This document shows positions 49,947-63,223 of a stretch of DNA of 64,000 bases, piece by piece. Position 1 is the stretch's first letter; each line of letters begins with the position of its first letter. This stretch comes from Amia ocellicauda. Lineage: Eukaryota > Chordata > Actinopteri > Amiiformes > Amiidae. The stretch spans positions 29,762,733 to 29,826,732 of the forward strand of contig NC_089850.1 of the NCBI RefSeq assembly GCF_036373705.1. The letters are read 5' to 3'. A model generated the notes under the pieces. It did not search any database. It was not told the DNA's origin and saw nothing but the letters and a program-made list of their open reading frames with translations. The position numbers and the translations under genes are program-made.

Positions 49947-52900
49947 TATGTGAGAATCCTAATTGTGTCCAGAGAAAGAAAGCTGCTTTACAGTTTAGCT
50001 ACAAAGGGGTTTCTGAACACAGACAGGCATTTGCAAACTGTGCTAAGCTGCAAGTCTTGAAGGCTTGCCAAGGGCTGAATTTGTGAGCCAGAAGTTGTTT
50101 TTGAACATAGCACACTGCATTACCATATTCCTCACTGTGAAATCTAAGGGAAAGTGGTGGCGCAGGGAGTGCTACACACACCCTTTAATTCATCACAGCC
50201 CTGGTGGTTAAAATAAAACCTAGAAAGCTCTGACACTGGGTGCAAAATGTGTTTTTAATAGAAGCATTTGAGTCATCAATTAGGCCTCCTGTAGAGAAAT
50301 ATTTTAAAAATAATCTGTGCACTTTCTTTCTTTCTAGATATCCCTATTCTTTCTTCAAGTGCATAATTTGCATCCTTTTTTCAAAACCTGACCTCTATTT
50401 CTTGTTTTAATTCCTAGGTTTATTGATTGGTTGAGCTTATATGTATGGCTTTAATTCACTGGAGAGTCACTCTTTGGTTGTGATTCTGGGTTGTTGAGAA
50501 ATAAAGCAAGTTCACTCTGCTCTGTTGTTCTCAGGGCTGTCTCCCTAGTTTTCTAATTCGTCAATTTTAATAAAATTTCAGAGTTGACTGCAGAAACAAT
50601 TCTTGTATACCAAATTTCATATAGGACAATATATTGGCATATGCTATGTCATTGTCTCCTTTGTTTTGGGAATATTAACTCAATCAAATGATAGAGCACT
50701 TCAGTTTTTTGTATCCAAGGGAATTGGAATGAATGTGGCACCCATTTGTAAGTTGATATTCTTTATTTTATCTTAAACATTCATGAACTCCTCTTTTCAG
50801 AAATGACCTGGATTTCTGTTGATTGACTTCTGTGGTGGGACACAAATGTGACCTTTTAATAGACTGATGCATTTTGTCTATAGAGAGAATAACAGCCTAT
50901 AGTGGAATATGATGATTTGTACAAGCTTTTTTGGGGCAAGTTTAATTAGACTTGCAGTTCTTGCTCTTTTTCTGCTAGCTCCTAGTGTAATGTGAATTAT
51001 TTCCCCTATTTTTGCTACATGTATATTTTTAGCTTTTTTTCTATTTGACAACATGAGTTTATTTTGATAGGTGCATAATACAAAGTGATGTTACATTACA
51101 TTACATTATTTGTCATTTAGATGTATTATGCACCTCAAAACACTGACAGAAGAATCATAAGGAAAGAAGACTGGACCAGAAGAATAGGATGGAGGTTTTA
51201 TGATGTTCAGATGTTTACGCCTCCAACTTGTGTCTTGACTGTTTATTTAACCCATTCCATTCTAGAATTGAGGAGTTATGTTAAATGTTTGTTTTACAAG
51301 AGGGTGGGCATGAGCGATTGAATATTTATCTCTACTGGAGAGGACAGCAGGGAGATTAAACCACACAATTGCAAGGTGGTTGTACAGAGTTATGAGGTCT
51401 TACTGAACCCAAGGGACACTAAATTAAGTTGTTGCACTCTTTGTAATTTTATTATTTGTTTTATATCAAATTTACAAAAACATCCTCCTTCATAGCTGAC
51501 GCAGTTTCCTGTACCTAAATTTTTCCTGCTGTGATACCAAGGTTTTCTGGTAATATCAGCAATCAATTGTAATGTGTGATTCAGGTCTTGCAGAATAGAT
51601 GGTGAGACTTGCTGGCTTTCTGTTTTGTGCTGGAACCTTGAAGTGCATTTTACTGCAAACTTCCCCAGGGTGTTGCTTAGCTTGGCTCATCTTCCTAAAT
51701 AAGGTCCTGACTTTTTTTACATACTGGCGTAACGACCTCTCTGTTACATTATCATTAATTGATGATCTCTTCATGATTATCACATTCGGCAACCGATTTG
51801 CATGACACATTTACAGTGAAAGGTTATGTTGTGAAAAAGGTACATAGTGTAGAATAGTTTTAGCACAACTTTTGGAATACAGCCCTTGGATATGTAATGA
51901 TATAAATTGTAGTTATAATGCAATTCACATCGCTGTTGGTGACCAGGCAGTGTTTCCATGCAAGTACTTTTTTTTTTATTTTTTTTATTTTTTTGGTATT
52001 GCTTGCATTTGGCATTAACAATGTGAAATCTGTTACATTGTTAAGGTATTATGTTAAGATTTCCAGTGGCTTGAGTATATGGTGAAAGTATGGGTTAACA
52101 AAAAAATTGGGTCATCATGGACACAAGCATTTGAATTATGTATTTTCTAATGAGACAAGTGTTCCAGATGATGTATGGTGTATAGAGAGACCACAGTATA
52201 TTAGAGAGGTATGTGCACAATCCTCCATTCAGTGTAGAAAAACAAATTGTAGGTATCTGTTTCATGACCTACATCCACTGCATGTGAAATAGCAGCATAT
52301 CATGGAAATTGACATGCTGGCTTCTTGGGAGTGCAAACTAGGGGTTCCCACAGTGTGTGATCTTCTTAAACCCAGCCAGTCATGTGTTGTAGCTGTGGAT
52401 AAAGTAGGTCACCATGACTGTTATATGTGTGCAATAACTTAAAATACAATACACTTAAATCAGGTTAAGTCTATAGTCAGTAAAAAAAGAACTTTTGTAA
52501 GGAGAGAAGGAGGGGTAAGCAAGAACAGTGTAAAAAGTTATTTCTCTTTGTCTTCACAGTCGGCGTTTAGAGACTAGCAGTTAATCATGAACAACTGTAG
52601 ATTTGGGTTTTGGGATAAACTCAGTGGTGTAATTAGACTGGCCGTTATAATATTTTTCCCTTCTGAAGATTCTTTCAGTAAATTGTAAGCCAGCTCTGTA
52701 TCTTCTACAGTTTTGTACACTTAACTTTTCCTCAAGTGCAACATAAGTCGGCTACATGTATATATTTCGTTACGATTCGGAAGCAAAAAGTGTTGAATGA
52801 TAGTCTCATCTGGAGCTTCGCTATATAGAATGTGAAATATATTTTCTGTTATGTGCTGTAAGTTGTTGTCTGCTTGCTGCATCACATCCTGAGCTTCTGG

Positions 52901-53890
52901 TAGCCTTTTCTGTCAGCATTGCACCTGGTGTTTCAGTGAAAAACACAATTATTCTCTGTGTGCCGATAGCCGTTGGAGTCGCCCAGCAGGAAATCTGGGC
53001 CAAATCCAATTTGAATTCTGTGACAAAACAAAGCAACAATATTTAATCTCCTGCTTTTACATCAAAAATAATACCTAATTTATTTATGTATTTGTTGGCT
53101 AGAAAAAAAACTTGCATAAACAGGGCAACTGACATCCTTTATAGGGACTGCTGAAGTGCTCACATTACCACAATCCTTATTTATTGTTATTCGTTTCATT
53201 TTACAAATTTGTTAAATGTGTAATTGTTAGAAAAGATTAAACCATATAACTGTGACACTTCATTACTTGTCGTTCTTCACTCTACCGAAACAAAGCCCAT
53301 TATTCTTAGCGGAAATGTTAATATCAGACCATTTTTAAACCATTTGTCTACATAATTAGTTACATTGTCATCCTCCTTTCTCCTAAACATAATCTATTTT
53401 GCTTATCAGTGACATAATACAAAACTAATAACATGTTGCAGTACTGTCCCCCCCCCTTAAATAAAATTATATACTGGAAGAAAAGGACATTCATTCCTCC
53501 ATGTATTACTGGTCCCAAAGCCAAACCAAAGGAGCAAGCTATATTTTTTATAAGTAATAAATGCTGAAGGCCTTCTTATTTGTATTAGCAGGGCATTTCT
53601 GTTTATATTTTGATAAGATAATTGGTGCTTGATTTACTCTCTACCTTGGTTGTCATAATTATAACCCTGAATATCTGGCACTTTGACAAAACAATCTGGG
53701 ATTAATTAAAAGAACTGGAATCGAAGCAGTTGTTGCATTTCAATTGTTATTGAAGAATTATGGAGGAAAATAAACAATGGGAAAACAATATTGTAATAGT
53801 TTGCCATTTGGTCATCAGTTGAATTCTGATCATAATTTTACAGGTTTTGGGATTCTGTGTCCTTGTCTTGAGAACCAAAAGTGACCAACT
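49947..53890. other. sesn1 first intron, left part
   Basis: AT-rich sequence without supported exons. A short ACATTACATTACATTATTTG stretch near 51095 resembles the head of a common fish repeat. I looked for the next sestrin exon and did not find it. Confidence 0.55.
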
Positions 53891-53952
53891 TAGGATCTTC
53901 TGTTTATATGTATGTGTGTATATATATATATATATATAAACAGAAGATCCTA
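53891..53952. repeat. 18-bp perfect inverted repeat around a TA-rich loop
   Basis: TAGGATCTTCTGTTTATA at 53891-53908 is exactly reverse-complemented at 53935-53952. The 26-base loop is (TG/TA)n. It lies immediately left of the first Tc1 copy. Confidence 0.85.
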
Positions 53953-53960
53953 TATATATA

Positions 53961-54683
53961 CACCGAGCAGCAATAACATGACCACTGACAGGTGAAGTGA
54001 ATAACACTGATAATCTCGTTATCATGGCACCTGTCAGTGGGTGGGATATATTAGGCAGCAAGTGAACATTTTGTCCTCAGAGTTGATGTGTTAGAAGCAG
54101 GAAAATGGGCAAGCGTAAGGATCTGAGCGACTTTGACAAGGGCCAAATTGTGATGGCTAGAGGACTGGGTCAGAGCATCTCCAAAACTGCAGCTCTTGTG
54201 GGGTGTTCCCGGTCTGCAGTGGTCAGTACCTATCAAAAGTGTTCCAAGGAAGGAAAAGTGGTGAACCGGCGACAGGGTCATGGGCGGCCAATGCTCATTG
54301 ATGCACGTGGGGAGCGAAGGCTGGCCCATGTGTTCCGATCCAACAGACGAGCTACTGTAGCTCAAATTGCTGAAAAAGTTAATGCTGGTTCTCATAGAAA
54401 GGTGTCAGAACACACAGTGCATTGCAATTTGTTGCGTATGGGGCTGCGTAGCCACAGACCAGTCAGGGTGCCCATGCTGACCCCTGTCCACTGCCGAAAG
54501 CGCCTACAATGGGCACGTGAGCATCAGAACTGGACCACGGAGCAATGGAAGAAGAAGGTGGCCTGGTCTGATGAATCACGAGTTCAAGGTGTTGACTTGG
54601 CCTCCAAATTCCCCAGATCTCAATCCAATCGGAGGACCTACACAATATTAGGTAGGTGGTCATAATGTTATGGTTGATCAGTG
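53961..54683 (+). mobile_element. Deleted Tc1-like element, copy 1 of inverted pair
   Basis: Terminal repeats are CACCGAGCAGCAATAACAT at the left and its near-complement ending at 54683. The ORF at 54105-54665 encodes an intact N-terminal DNA-binding half ([51 protein letters not shown] with the first catalytic Asp). It then skips to the PNSPDLNPI region in another frame, losing the second Asp. It is non-autonomous. Confidence 0.85.
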
Positions 54684-54710
54684 TATATACAGTGTGTGTG
54701 TATATATATA

Positions 54711-55371
54711 CACCGATCAGCCATAATATTATGACCACCTGCCTAATATTGTGTAGGTCCCAGAACAGCCCTGACCTGTCGAGGCATGGACTCCACTAGA
54801 CCTCTGAAGGTGTGCTGTGGTATCTGGCACCAAGACGTTAGCAGCAGATCCTTGAAGTCCTGTAAGTTGCGAGATGGGGCCTCCATGGATCGGACTTGTT
54901 TGTCCAGCACATCCCACAGATGCTCGATTGGATTGAGATCTGGGGAATTTGGAGGCTAAGTCAACATCTTGAACTCGTGATTTGAGCTACAGTAGCTCGT
55001 CTGTTGGATCGGACCACACGGGCCAGCCTTCGCTCCCCATGTGCATCAGTGAGCCTTGGTCACCCATGACCCCGTCGCCGGTTCACCGCTTTTCCTTCCT
55101 TGGACCACTTTTGATAGGTACTGACCACTGCAGACCGGGAACACCCCACAAGAGCTGCAGTTTTGGAGATGCTCTGACCCAGTTGTCCCTTGTCAAAGTC
55201 GCTCAGATCCTTACGCTGCCCATTTTTCCTGCTTCTAACACATCAACTCTGAGGACAAAATGTTCACTTGCTGCCTAATATATTCCACACACTGACAGGT
55301 GCCACGATAACGAGATTATCAGTGTTATTCACTTCACCTGTCAGTGGTCATAATGTTATGGCTGATCGGTG
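54711..55371 (-). mobile_element. Deleted Tc1-like element, copy 2 of inverted pair
   Basis: This is the same family as copy 1, reversed, 27 bp away. It keeps both terminal repeats (CACCGATCAGCCATAAT at 54711) and a damaged N-terminal half with a larger internal deletion. It retains more of the 3' transposase tail, including the E-bearing PDLNPIEHLWDVLDK region as DNA. No full ORF is present. Confidence 0.85.
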
Positions 55372-55373
55372 TG

Positions 55374-55415
<42 letters not shown>
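55371..55415. repeat. (GT)n(TA)n compound microsatellite
   Basis: A GT run passes into a TA run directly at the right end of the second inverted Tc1 copy. Confidence 0.9.
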
Positions 55416-55417
<2 letters not shown>

Positions 55418-56365
55418 CATATATATATGTTGCAGGTAGTTTCATACCTCAGGTATTGTTGTGTTATATTGAAGAAAATAATAGTTTGCTTTCTGCCTTA
55501 ACAGATAACACTGATTGCAGTAATTGGAATAATAATGTAAGTCAGAGCTGCAGTTTAGGTCAGACTTCTGGCAGTTTGCTTCAGTTGTTCAATTCTACAG
55601 TTAAAAGGCTTTGGGAATAAGGCGGTTTGGATTGCACACAGCCATCAAATCTGTTCATTGATCTCTGTTTAACATTTTTTGCATAAACTACAATACCTGC
55701 AGGCTCACTTACAAATTGTTTATGAATAGTACTTCCTCCTGTGTATTTTGAATCTCAGTTGGCTCAGAAGTGAGTCTACTAATCATGTGATTCAGCTTTT
55801 TGTAGACACAAAAACCTGATTACCATTAAATTGCATGGTTTGAGTAGTTTATTAGGACCCTCAAATGTACTAGCCTAGGCATTAGTCTGAAAGAGAGGTT
55901 TCATAGCTGTCTAATCATATGATGTGACATCATGTGACCTCCAAGGCTGTGGGAGCAGTAAGATCAGACATTTGCCAGTGGCGGGGAAAGGCAGAGGTTT
56001 ATTTGCATTGAATTAGGTGGTTGTACGGCAGGCAGGTGCTACAACTAAGAGGAGTCATGTCAGTGAGCTATAACAGCGCTGTTGTCAGAATGTGTCAACA
56101 ATAATGGGGCGAGTCTGAACAACAGACAGAAGAAAGGTTGGAAAGAGACTTGTGATGACTATTCACTGTCAAACCACAGGCAGCTTAGGTCGTTAACATT
56201 AAATACAGTCTGGACTGCACCAACTCTATGTGGAAGAACCATGCTGGTACAATGACTGAGTATTGTCTGTGTGAAGGGTAAAATAAGGAATATAGGAACC
56301 AGCTCAGCGCTTCGGCTCATAATGTTTCCATATTAAAGCACACGCAAACCACATTTTTGATGATG

Positions 56366-56407
<42 letters not shown>
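56366..56407. repeat. (ATT)n microsatellite
   Basis: About 14 ATT units lie in the sesn1 intron. Confidence 0.95.
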
Positions 56408-56409
<2 letters not shown>

Positions 56410-56622
56410 TATTTAAAAGTATTTTCCAAGTTTTATTTTGCAAAAAATATACAAAGACAGACATCAGACTGAGGCACAAGAACATTTAAATGATTAATAA
56501 TTTCCATTCATTAACAAAACTATTGATAAACATAAGGCTGCACGAAGATTATAGTTGGGCCATGCATCAGCCACGGATTCTCTAACAAAATTCTAGTATT
56601 CTTGGACTTGGAAACTGAATTG

Positions 56623-56636
56623 TCAAGAGTGAGAGT

Positions 56637-56667
<31 letters not shown>

Positions 56668-56695
56668 TGAAAGAGAGAGAAAGAAAGTGAGAGAA
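56623..56695. repeat. (GA)n-rich microsatellite
   Basis: This is a GAGAGT/GAGAGA tract, interrupted near its end by AAAG units. Confidence 0.9.
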
Positions 56696-57594
56696 CTATG
56701 TTCCCACTTTAAGTATAGAGGGAGTGTTAGCGATGTTAATGAGTGGGGAGTAAAAAGATCAGTGTGATTTCAGTCCATAAATAATTAATCAACACAGCAG
56801 TAATTACTTGCAGTTTTTAACCACAATGGAAAATAAAGCTTTTGGTTCTTCTATTGCAGCGTGTCTCAGGGCCAAGAGATGTATAGACCGTGAAACTGTT
56901 TTGCTTGGCACAAATTGAAAACAGTGTAAGCACATGTCTATTCCAATTGTATCAACATGGATTTTGTTGGCTTTACATGCTTTATTTTCTCAAATCAAGT
57001 AACAAGTTTTTCTACAGTGTCTCCATTCAAATCTGTTTGATAATTATGTCCATTACAGGTGGAATTTCCGAATACTCTTTATGTGCTACTTTACTCTTGG
57101 GGTTTACTGTTACTACCTTCAGAAATGAAGAGATCATCTACTATCTTTTATCCTGGGACAACCAGGTTCAGCTTGCATGACGTATCGTTTGTGTCTGCTT
57201 AGACTTTTTTGGCATGTATGTTAAATGTGACCCTCTGTTCTTGCCGTGTTGTTATGTACAAATACCAGCGTGTGCACATCACAGAAATTATTTACTTGAA
57301 TGTGTGATTAGCTGAGGAAAACCGCTACATTGCCCTGTTTCCTGTGCATGATACAAAGGGAGTAATGCTTTAGGGGGGCTGCTCAGCCCCTTGTCATCAC
57401 TTCTAGATAACTGTGAACCCATTTTTGCTCCATTCACTTGATTTGGATGATTTTATACATCCTCTGACATGAGTGAAGAAGCCACATGGAGATAATGTAA
57501 AACATGCCATCTAGGTGTGAATTTGGACAGCTTCTATATTTTAATCACTTTCAGTTTTGGCATATATATGTGTGTGTCTGTGTGTGTATGTATA

Positions 57595-59085
57595 CCGTTA
57601 GGTTGTTTTGGCTCTGTACGCCACCACACTGGATTTGAAAGGAAACAATCAATATGTGTTCCCTCTTTAATTTGAGGGTAGTTACATTCAAATTGTGTGA
57701 ACGGTGTAGGAATTACACCAATTTTTAGATGTGGTCCCCCCAATTTTAGGGGCTCAATAGTATTTGGACAAATAATCATGAATGAAATTGTGAGTTTCCA
57801 TACTTTGTTGCAAATCCTTTGCAGTCAATGACTGCCTGAAGTCTGGAACCCATAGACATCACCAGATGCTGGGTTTCTTCCCTGGTGATGCTCTGCCAGG
57901 CCTGTACAGCAGCTGTCTTTAGTTCCTGCTTGTTCTTGGGGTGTTTTGCCTTCAGTTTTGAGAGACAGCAAAAACATTAGGTGTGGCCAAATCAACTATT
58001 TGGTACATTCTTAAAAAGAAAGAATGCACTGGTGAGCTCAGGATCACCAAAAGGCTCAGAAGACACAGAGAACAACTGTGGTGGATGACAGAATAATTAT
58101 TTCCCTGGTGAATAAAAACCCCTTCACAACAGTTGGCCAGATCAAGAGCACCCTCCAGGAGGTAGGCATATCTGTGTCAAAGTCAACAATCAAGAGAAGA
58201 CTTCAACAGAGTAAATACAGAGGGTTTACCACAAGATGGAAACAGGAAACAGGACGACCAGATTAGAGTTTGCCAAAAAACATCTAAAGAACCCTGTACG
58301 GTTCTGGAACAACATCCTATGGACAGATGAGACAAAGATCAACTTGTACCAGAATGATGGGAAGAGAAGAGTATGGAGAAGGGAAGGAACTGCTCATGAA
58401 CCGAAGCATAACACCTCATCTGTGAAGCATGTTATGGTATGGGCATGTATGGCTGCAAGGGAACTGGTTCCCTTGTATTTATTGATGATGTGACTGCTGA
58501 CAAAAGCAGCAGGATGAATTCTGAAGTGTTTAGGGCTATATTATCTGCTCCGATTCAGCCAAATGCTTCAAAACTCATTGGACTGTGCTTCATAGTGCAG
58601 ATGGACAGTGACCCGAAGCATACTGCGAAAGCAACCCAAGACTTTTTTAAGGTGAAGAAGTGGAATGTTCTGCAATGGCCAAGTCAATCACCTGACCTGA
58701 ATCCAATTGAGCAGCATTTCACTTGCTGAAGGCAAAACTGAAGGCAAAACACCCCAAGAACAAGCAGGAACTAAAGACAGCTGCAGTACAAGCCTGGCAG
58801 AGCATCACCAGGGAAGAAACATAGCATCTGGTGATGTCTATGGGTTCCAGACTTCAGGCAGTCATTGACTGCAAAGGATTTACAACCAAGTATTGAAACT
58901 CACAATAAAAATGGGTATAATTCCTACACTATTCACCCAATTTAGATGTAACTACCCTCAAATTAAAGATGAAAATCTACACTTAAAGAACATCATGATT
59001 GTTTCCTTTCACATCTATTGTGGTGGCGTACAGAGCCAAAATGATGACAATTGTGTCATTGTCCAAATATTTATCGACCTAACTG
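57595..59085 (+). mobile_element. Tc1 (DD34E) element with 3' end duplicated in inverted form at its 5' end
   Basis: The element is bounded by TA at 57593-57594 and 59086-59087. Transposase pieces on the plus strand at 58078-58729 include VGQIKSTLQEVGISVSKSTI, WTDETKINLYQNDGKRRVWR and a tail with D-34-E spacing (VQMDSDPKH...PDLNPIEQ). There is a frameshift near 58460 and a premature stop after EQHFTC. The first ~365 bp (57595-57961) are a reverse complement of the last ~355 bp (58731-59085), so the true 5' end and start codon are missing. Confidence 0.8.
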
Positions 59086-62000
59086 TATGTGTATATGTAT
59101 ATATATTTATTTACCCCCCCATGGTCCATTTCTGGTTATTAAGCTGATTTGCTCACAGTGTGAATATGTATTCTCAACTTACTTACTTTTGTTTGCTCTT
59201 ATCGTAGCCCAACGTGGTAGTCTGTCATTTCAAGATTACTCAAATGAGCTGCTCTGGCAGCGCAGTGTAAATGCTGATGCATGTCAACTAGTGCCAGCAG
59301 CAAGGACAGCTCTGTCAGTGGGCTGCACAGCACAGGGAAAGTGCTCCTTGAGTAGGAAGGGTGTGCCAGACATGTGATGACAGCATTTTAAACACTTAAC
59401 TATTGCTTTACTTTAACTGCTTGTTGTAGTTAAATTCTTACTTCTGTTTCCTCTCTGAAATTAAAAACCTTCCTGAACTTGTTGAGTAATATTAAGTAAT
59501 ATAGAGGTAATGGCTACTGTTGAACTGCCAAACCTCGACAGGCATTATCCTACACACTGGCAGACTTTATATGAAGTTGCCCCTTGAGATGAGTACATAC
59601 TGTATGTCTATTGGTCTGTGTCCGCAGATTCTGCTCTTCGTTTTCTGGTTGAGTTGACTGCAGTAGTTGAGGGGTTGTTTTGGAAGGCAGAGCTGTCCCC
59701 TGTACAGCATTGCGCACAGTTTACGAGCAGTCACCATGACAGCGCTGGCATTGGTTTCAGGCCAATGCCACTATAGCCGTGCTGTTCTGTGCTTATTTTT
59801 GGACTCTGCATTCACATAATGACACAACTCTTTTCTTCTGACAAGTTAGCCTCAGTGGAAAACTACCCAACCCCCCCCCCTCCATTTTGCTCTCCTTTCA
59901 CCAGGAAAATAATGAAAAACACCAGATCCATGTGTGCAAAAGGGGGCGAAGAGTTAGAAAATAATAGTGAGACTTGTTTTCTGAGGATTTCGGGGGATTA
60001 AAGTTCTGTAACTGCTATGATGCTTTGCCAAACAAACTGCTACATGAAAGGCAAATTGAGATTGTTTACTGTGGGGGTAAACATTGAACACAGCAATGAA
60101 AGTTAATGAAAACAAAACAACTTTCAGAGATAAATGATGTGGAGCTGAGCAAGGCTTTTCTGTCTTCCCTTTTTCCCTCTCTGATTTATATAGAACATCT
60201 GCCAGGGGCTGTATCATTTACAAATTGCATCCTGGCTAGTTTGGAGCCAGGTCTTCTCTGCATTGGCAGTTGGACTTTTGGCATACTTGGGGCTTTTATC
60301 TTGGCAGTCAGTAGAATGGAGGGGCAGTGAGGGTCATATGGTGTTACAGATGCAGTATAAACAAACAGGTCATTGTTACCTCATGTCCAATTAAAATGCC
60401 CAGCTTGGATTTGATTACACAGGTCACACAGTGTTTCAGGTTTTTTGTTTCATAGTTGATTTTACACATGTGATTTGCCAGGAGGACTGGGGTGTTTGGA
60501 TTTCTGTGCTAAAGCTACAGATTTTGAACATATTTTAAATACCCTTGATTTAAATAAATAATTTAGGCAAATGTCTCAGGAATTGTATGTCAAGTTAATT
60601 TGCAGGAGAAAATAAGAGAGGAAAAATATACTTGTGATGTTTCCCAATAAAAAAAATGAAATTCCCTAAAGCATCTCTCCCATAAGCATTCTCAAAGATC
60701 AATGTGACACACAAATTAATTTAGTGGTTTTCTTCTTAGGTAGGAAAACAAATCAATAATGCATGAGAACTAATTGTTTTATGAATCTGGCCCCATGTCT
60801 CGTATAAACGTGGTCTATTTGTGTCAAACCACGAGCTTTGTCAAGATGCTCTTCTTTGTGTATTTTACCTAATGACAGTTTTATTGCTACAATGGAATAT
60901 CTTCTAGGTGAGCACGGTAGAATTATTTTATTGTTGTTTTGTTATGTGACCTCATTCAGTACTCCATAACAAACATAGCTGCAGTACTCAGGAGGATGAA
61001 AGCCCTCAGAGCACAATACCAGAATCTGTCAGGGCTCTTCTCCAGTTCCCCGATTGTCTTGACTCCTGATGTTGGACACAGTGAACAAGATGGTTCATTT
61101 CCTCGATTTAAAAATTGCAGGCAGAATATTTGATATGAAAACATACATTAGATGAATTCCCACTCATGGCGGGTAAGGGTCATATTAATTGAATTGAGCT
61201 GGGGGGCAGTAAAGATGAAACACAATGGTTGTGACTCTGCATATTGCTGTGTATCCGTGACTATGACTTCCTATGTTTGTTTTAGGAATTGTGGATTTAA
61301 AGGACAAGAAACAGTAGGCCACAATTTCTTCAAAGCAACTGCATGTAACCTTTTTTTGCTGCAGTCTTTTCAGTTTAAAAAGTTAAACCAAAATATAATG
61401 ACCCCATAACTCACATTTCTTGAGGATTATGATGCAGCAACCATTGTTGTGGTTTAATCACGTTTTTAAGGCACATGCAAGGCTTTGATGGTTAAATAAA
61501 ATTAAATATACTTTAACAAGGAATAAAACCATTCCCCTCTCAGGTTATATGCAGTGTAATGAACTGATGCAAAATGGCTTCGCAACTCCTGGGTGGATAA
61601 AGATAATTTCCCCCTAATTGTAAAAGCACTAGGAATGAAAGGCACTATATAAATGCAAGATATGATTATTAATTCACAATTACTTTTCTGTTTTCTAACT
61701 ATATTAACATAATCAAATTCACATTCCTGAAATGTAGTTCTTCATTTCACACTATGCAGCCTTTTGCACTGATGGTTCTTTGTCTTTGTCTAGGCAACAA
61801 CCAGAGCTAGAATATACTACTTCTTGTTATTCCAGGCATACATCTTTCCATGCTGCTTTGTGTTCTTTCCAGTTTCTGCAACATTTTTGCATTAAGTGAC
61901 CAGGTTTCACAGCTGTAAGTGAGCACTGGTAGTATGCTTTGTTCAAATACTTTTCTCTTCAGGCAAGTGGGTAGATTTCCTCTTAACAGTGTGCTGTTTC

Positions 62001-63159
62001 TTCAAAATGTAGGCTACTCCATCCCATGTCCACTCTTCTTTTGATTTATTGTTTATTAGCTGTCCACAGTAGATATGACTTGACAAAAATTCATAATATA
62101 TGTTTAAAAACATTTGTGTTATCCATAAATAAATGATATAATCACACCAGTTTGCTAAGCAGCATGAAATCGGTATGTATGTCAGAATGTAAACTGTCCA
62201 GTAAATTAGATATTATATTTCTGTTGACTGTTGATATTATATTTCTGTTGATATCATTGGTAGCATGTAGGCCTCACTCTCAAATGTCAGGTTAAAAGGT
62301 CATGTGCCTGTTGATTGATTTGATACCATGAATGTAAACGGTTCTACAATAAACCTAATATACTACAGCTGAAAATGTAATGTTTACATAATAATAATAA
62401 CAAAGAAAATAATAAAAATAGTGCTTATAATAAATTGTCTAGAATGGTCCACAAAATGTATTTACAGCTTGTATGGTTATGAGGTGTTGACTTGTATTAT
62501 ATTATAAACCAAGACTATTTAATTATATATAAGTGAGCTGGACTATGTGCACAATCACAAATCATGTCAGTTAGGTGCATTCTCAGCGACCTGTACTATG
62601 TGCTTTCTCTGGAAAGGCAGATATTTTAGACTAGAATACAACATGCCACCACTTGTCCTGGGTGCTGGTTTAACCTGTTTTCTTTCAAGCAAGAGGTCTA
62701 ATAGTGCTACCAGAGTGGTCATCATTAATGTGTGTGGAGATGGCTTTTGTTGATTCACCTTGGGGGATACAAACCCTGCAGTGGGTTATTCATACTGCAG
62801 TAAACGTGTCACTCCTATATTCTCATTAATATTTTGCACCATACCATCTGCCTGAAGGGGTAGTCCTGCTTCTATGGTCTGACTAAGCTGTCCTTCAAGG
62901 TTTCAATGTATGTCGTATGCTATGCTACAGAGAGAAGGAAACTTCACATGGAAAAACATGAAACTGTGTCAGAATTCCTTGAAAACTGTGTCCTTTTTTA
63001 CTTTTTGTGCCAGACAGTCATAATATTCCAGTCTACTGCCAACTTCATCAACAACAGCATGCCTGGGTATTCTTACAGTGCAATGCAAGTGCAAAATGTC
63101 CCAAAAAGGTCCCAAAATATGCAGCTTTGCTTCTGTGTAATCCAGCTCACATGTCAGTG

Positions 63160-63165
<6 letters not shown>
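59086..63165. other. sesn1 first intron, right part
   Basis: AT-rich sequence. Apart from the small LINE-like tail at 61600 I see no supported gene or repeat. Open frames here are short and lack conserved features. Confidence 0.55.
61600..61672 (+). mobile_element. LINE/SINE 3' tail fragment
   Basis: AAAGGCACTATATAAATGCA followed by a short (ATT)-like tail resembles the common fish retroposon 3' end. It is a small, isolated piece in the sesn1 intron. Confidence 0.4.

Positions 63166-63220
<55 letters not shown>
63166..63220. repeat. (TA)n microsatellite at Incomer insertion point
   Basis: This is an uninterrupted TA run that ends exactly where the third Incomer copy begins. Confidence 0.95.

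Positions 63221-63223
<3 letters not shown>

Noticed and set aside
51556..51810. 84-codon minus-strand frame in the sesn1 intron
   Set aside because: It has no similarity I recognise, no splice context and low complexity flanks, and such lengths occur by chance.
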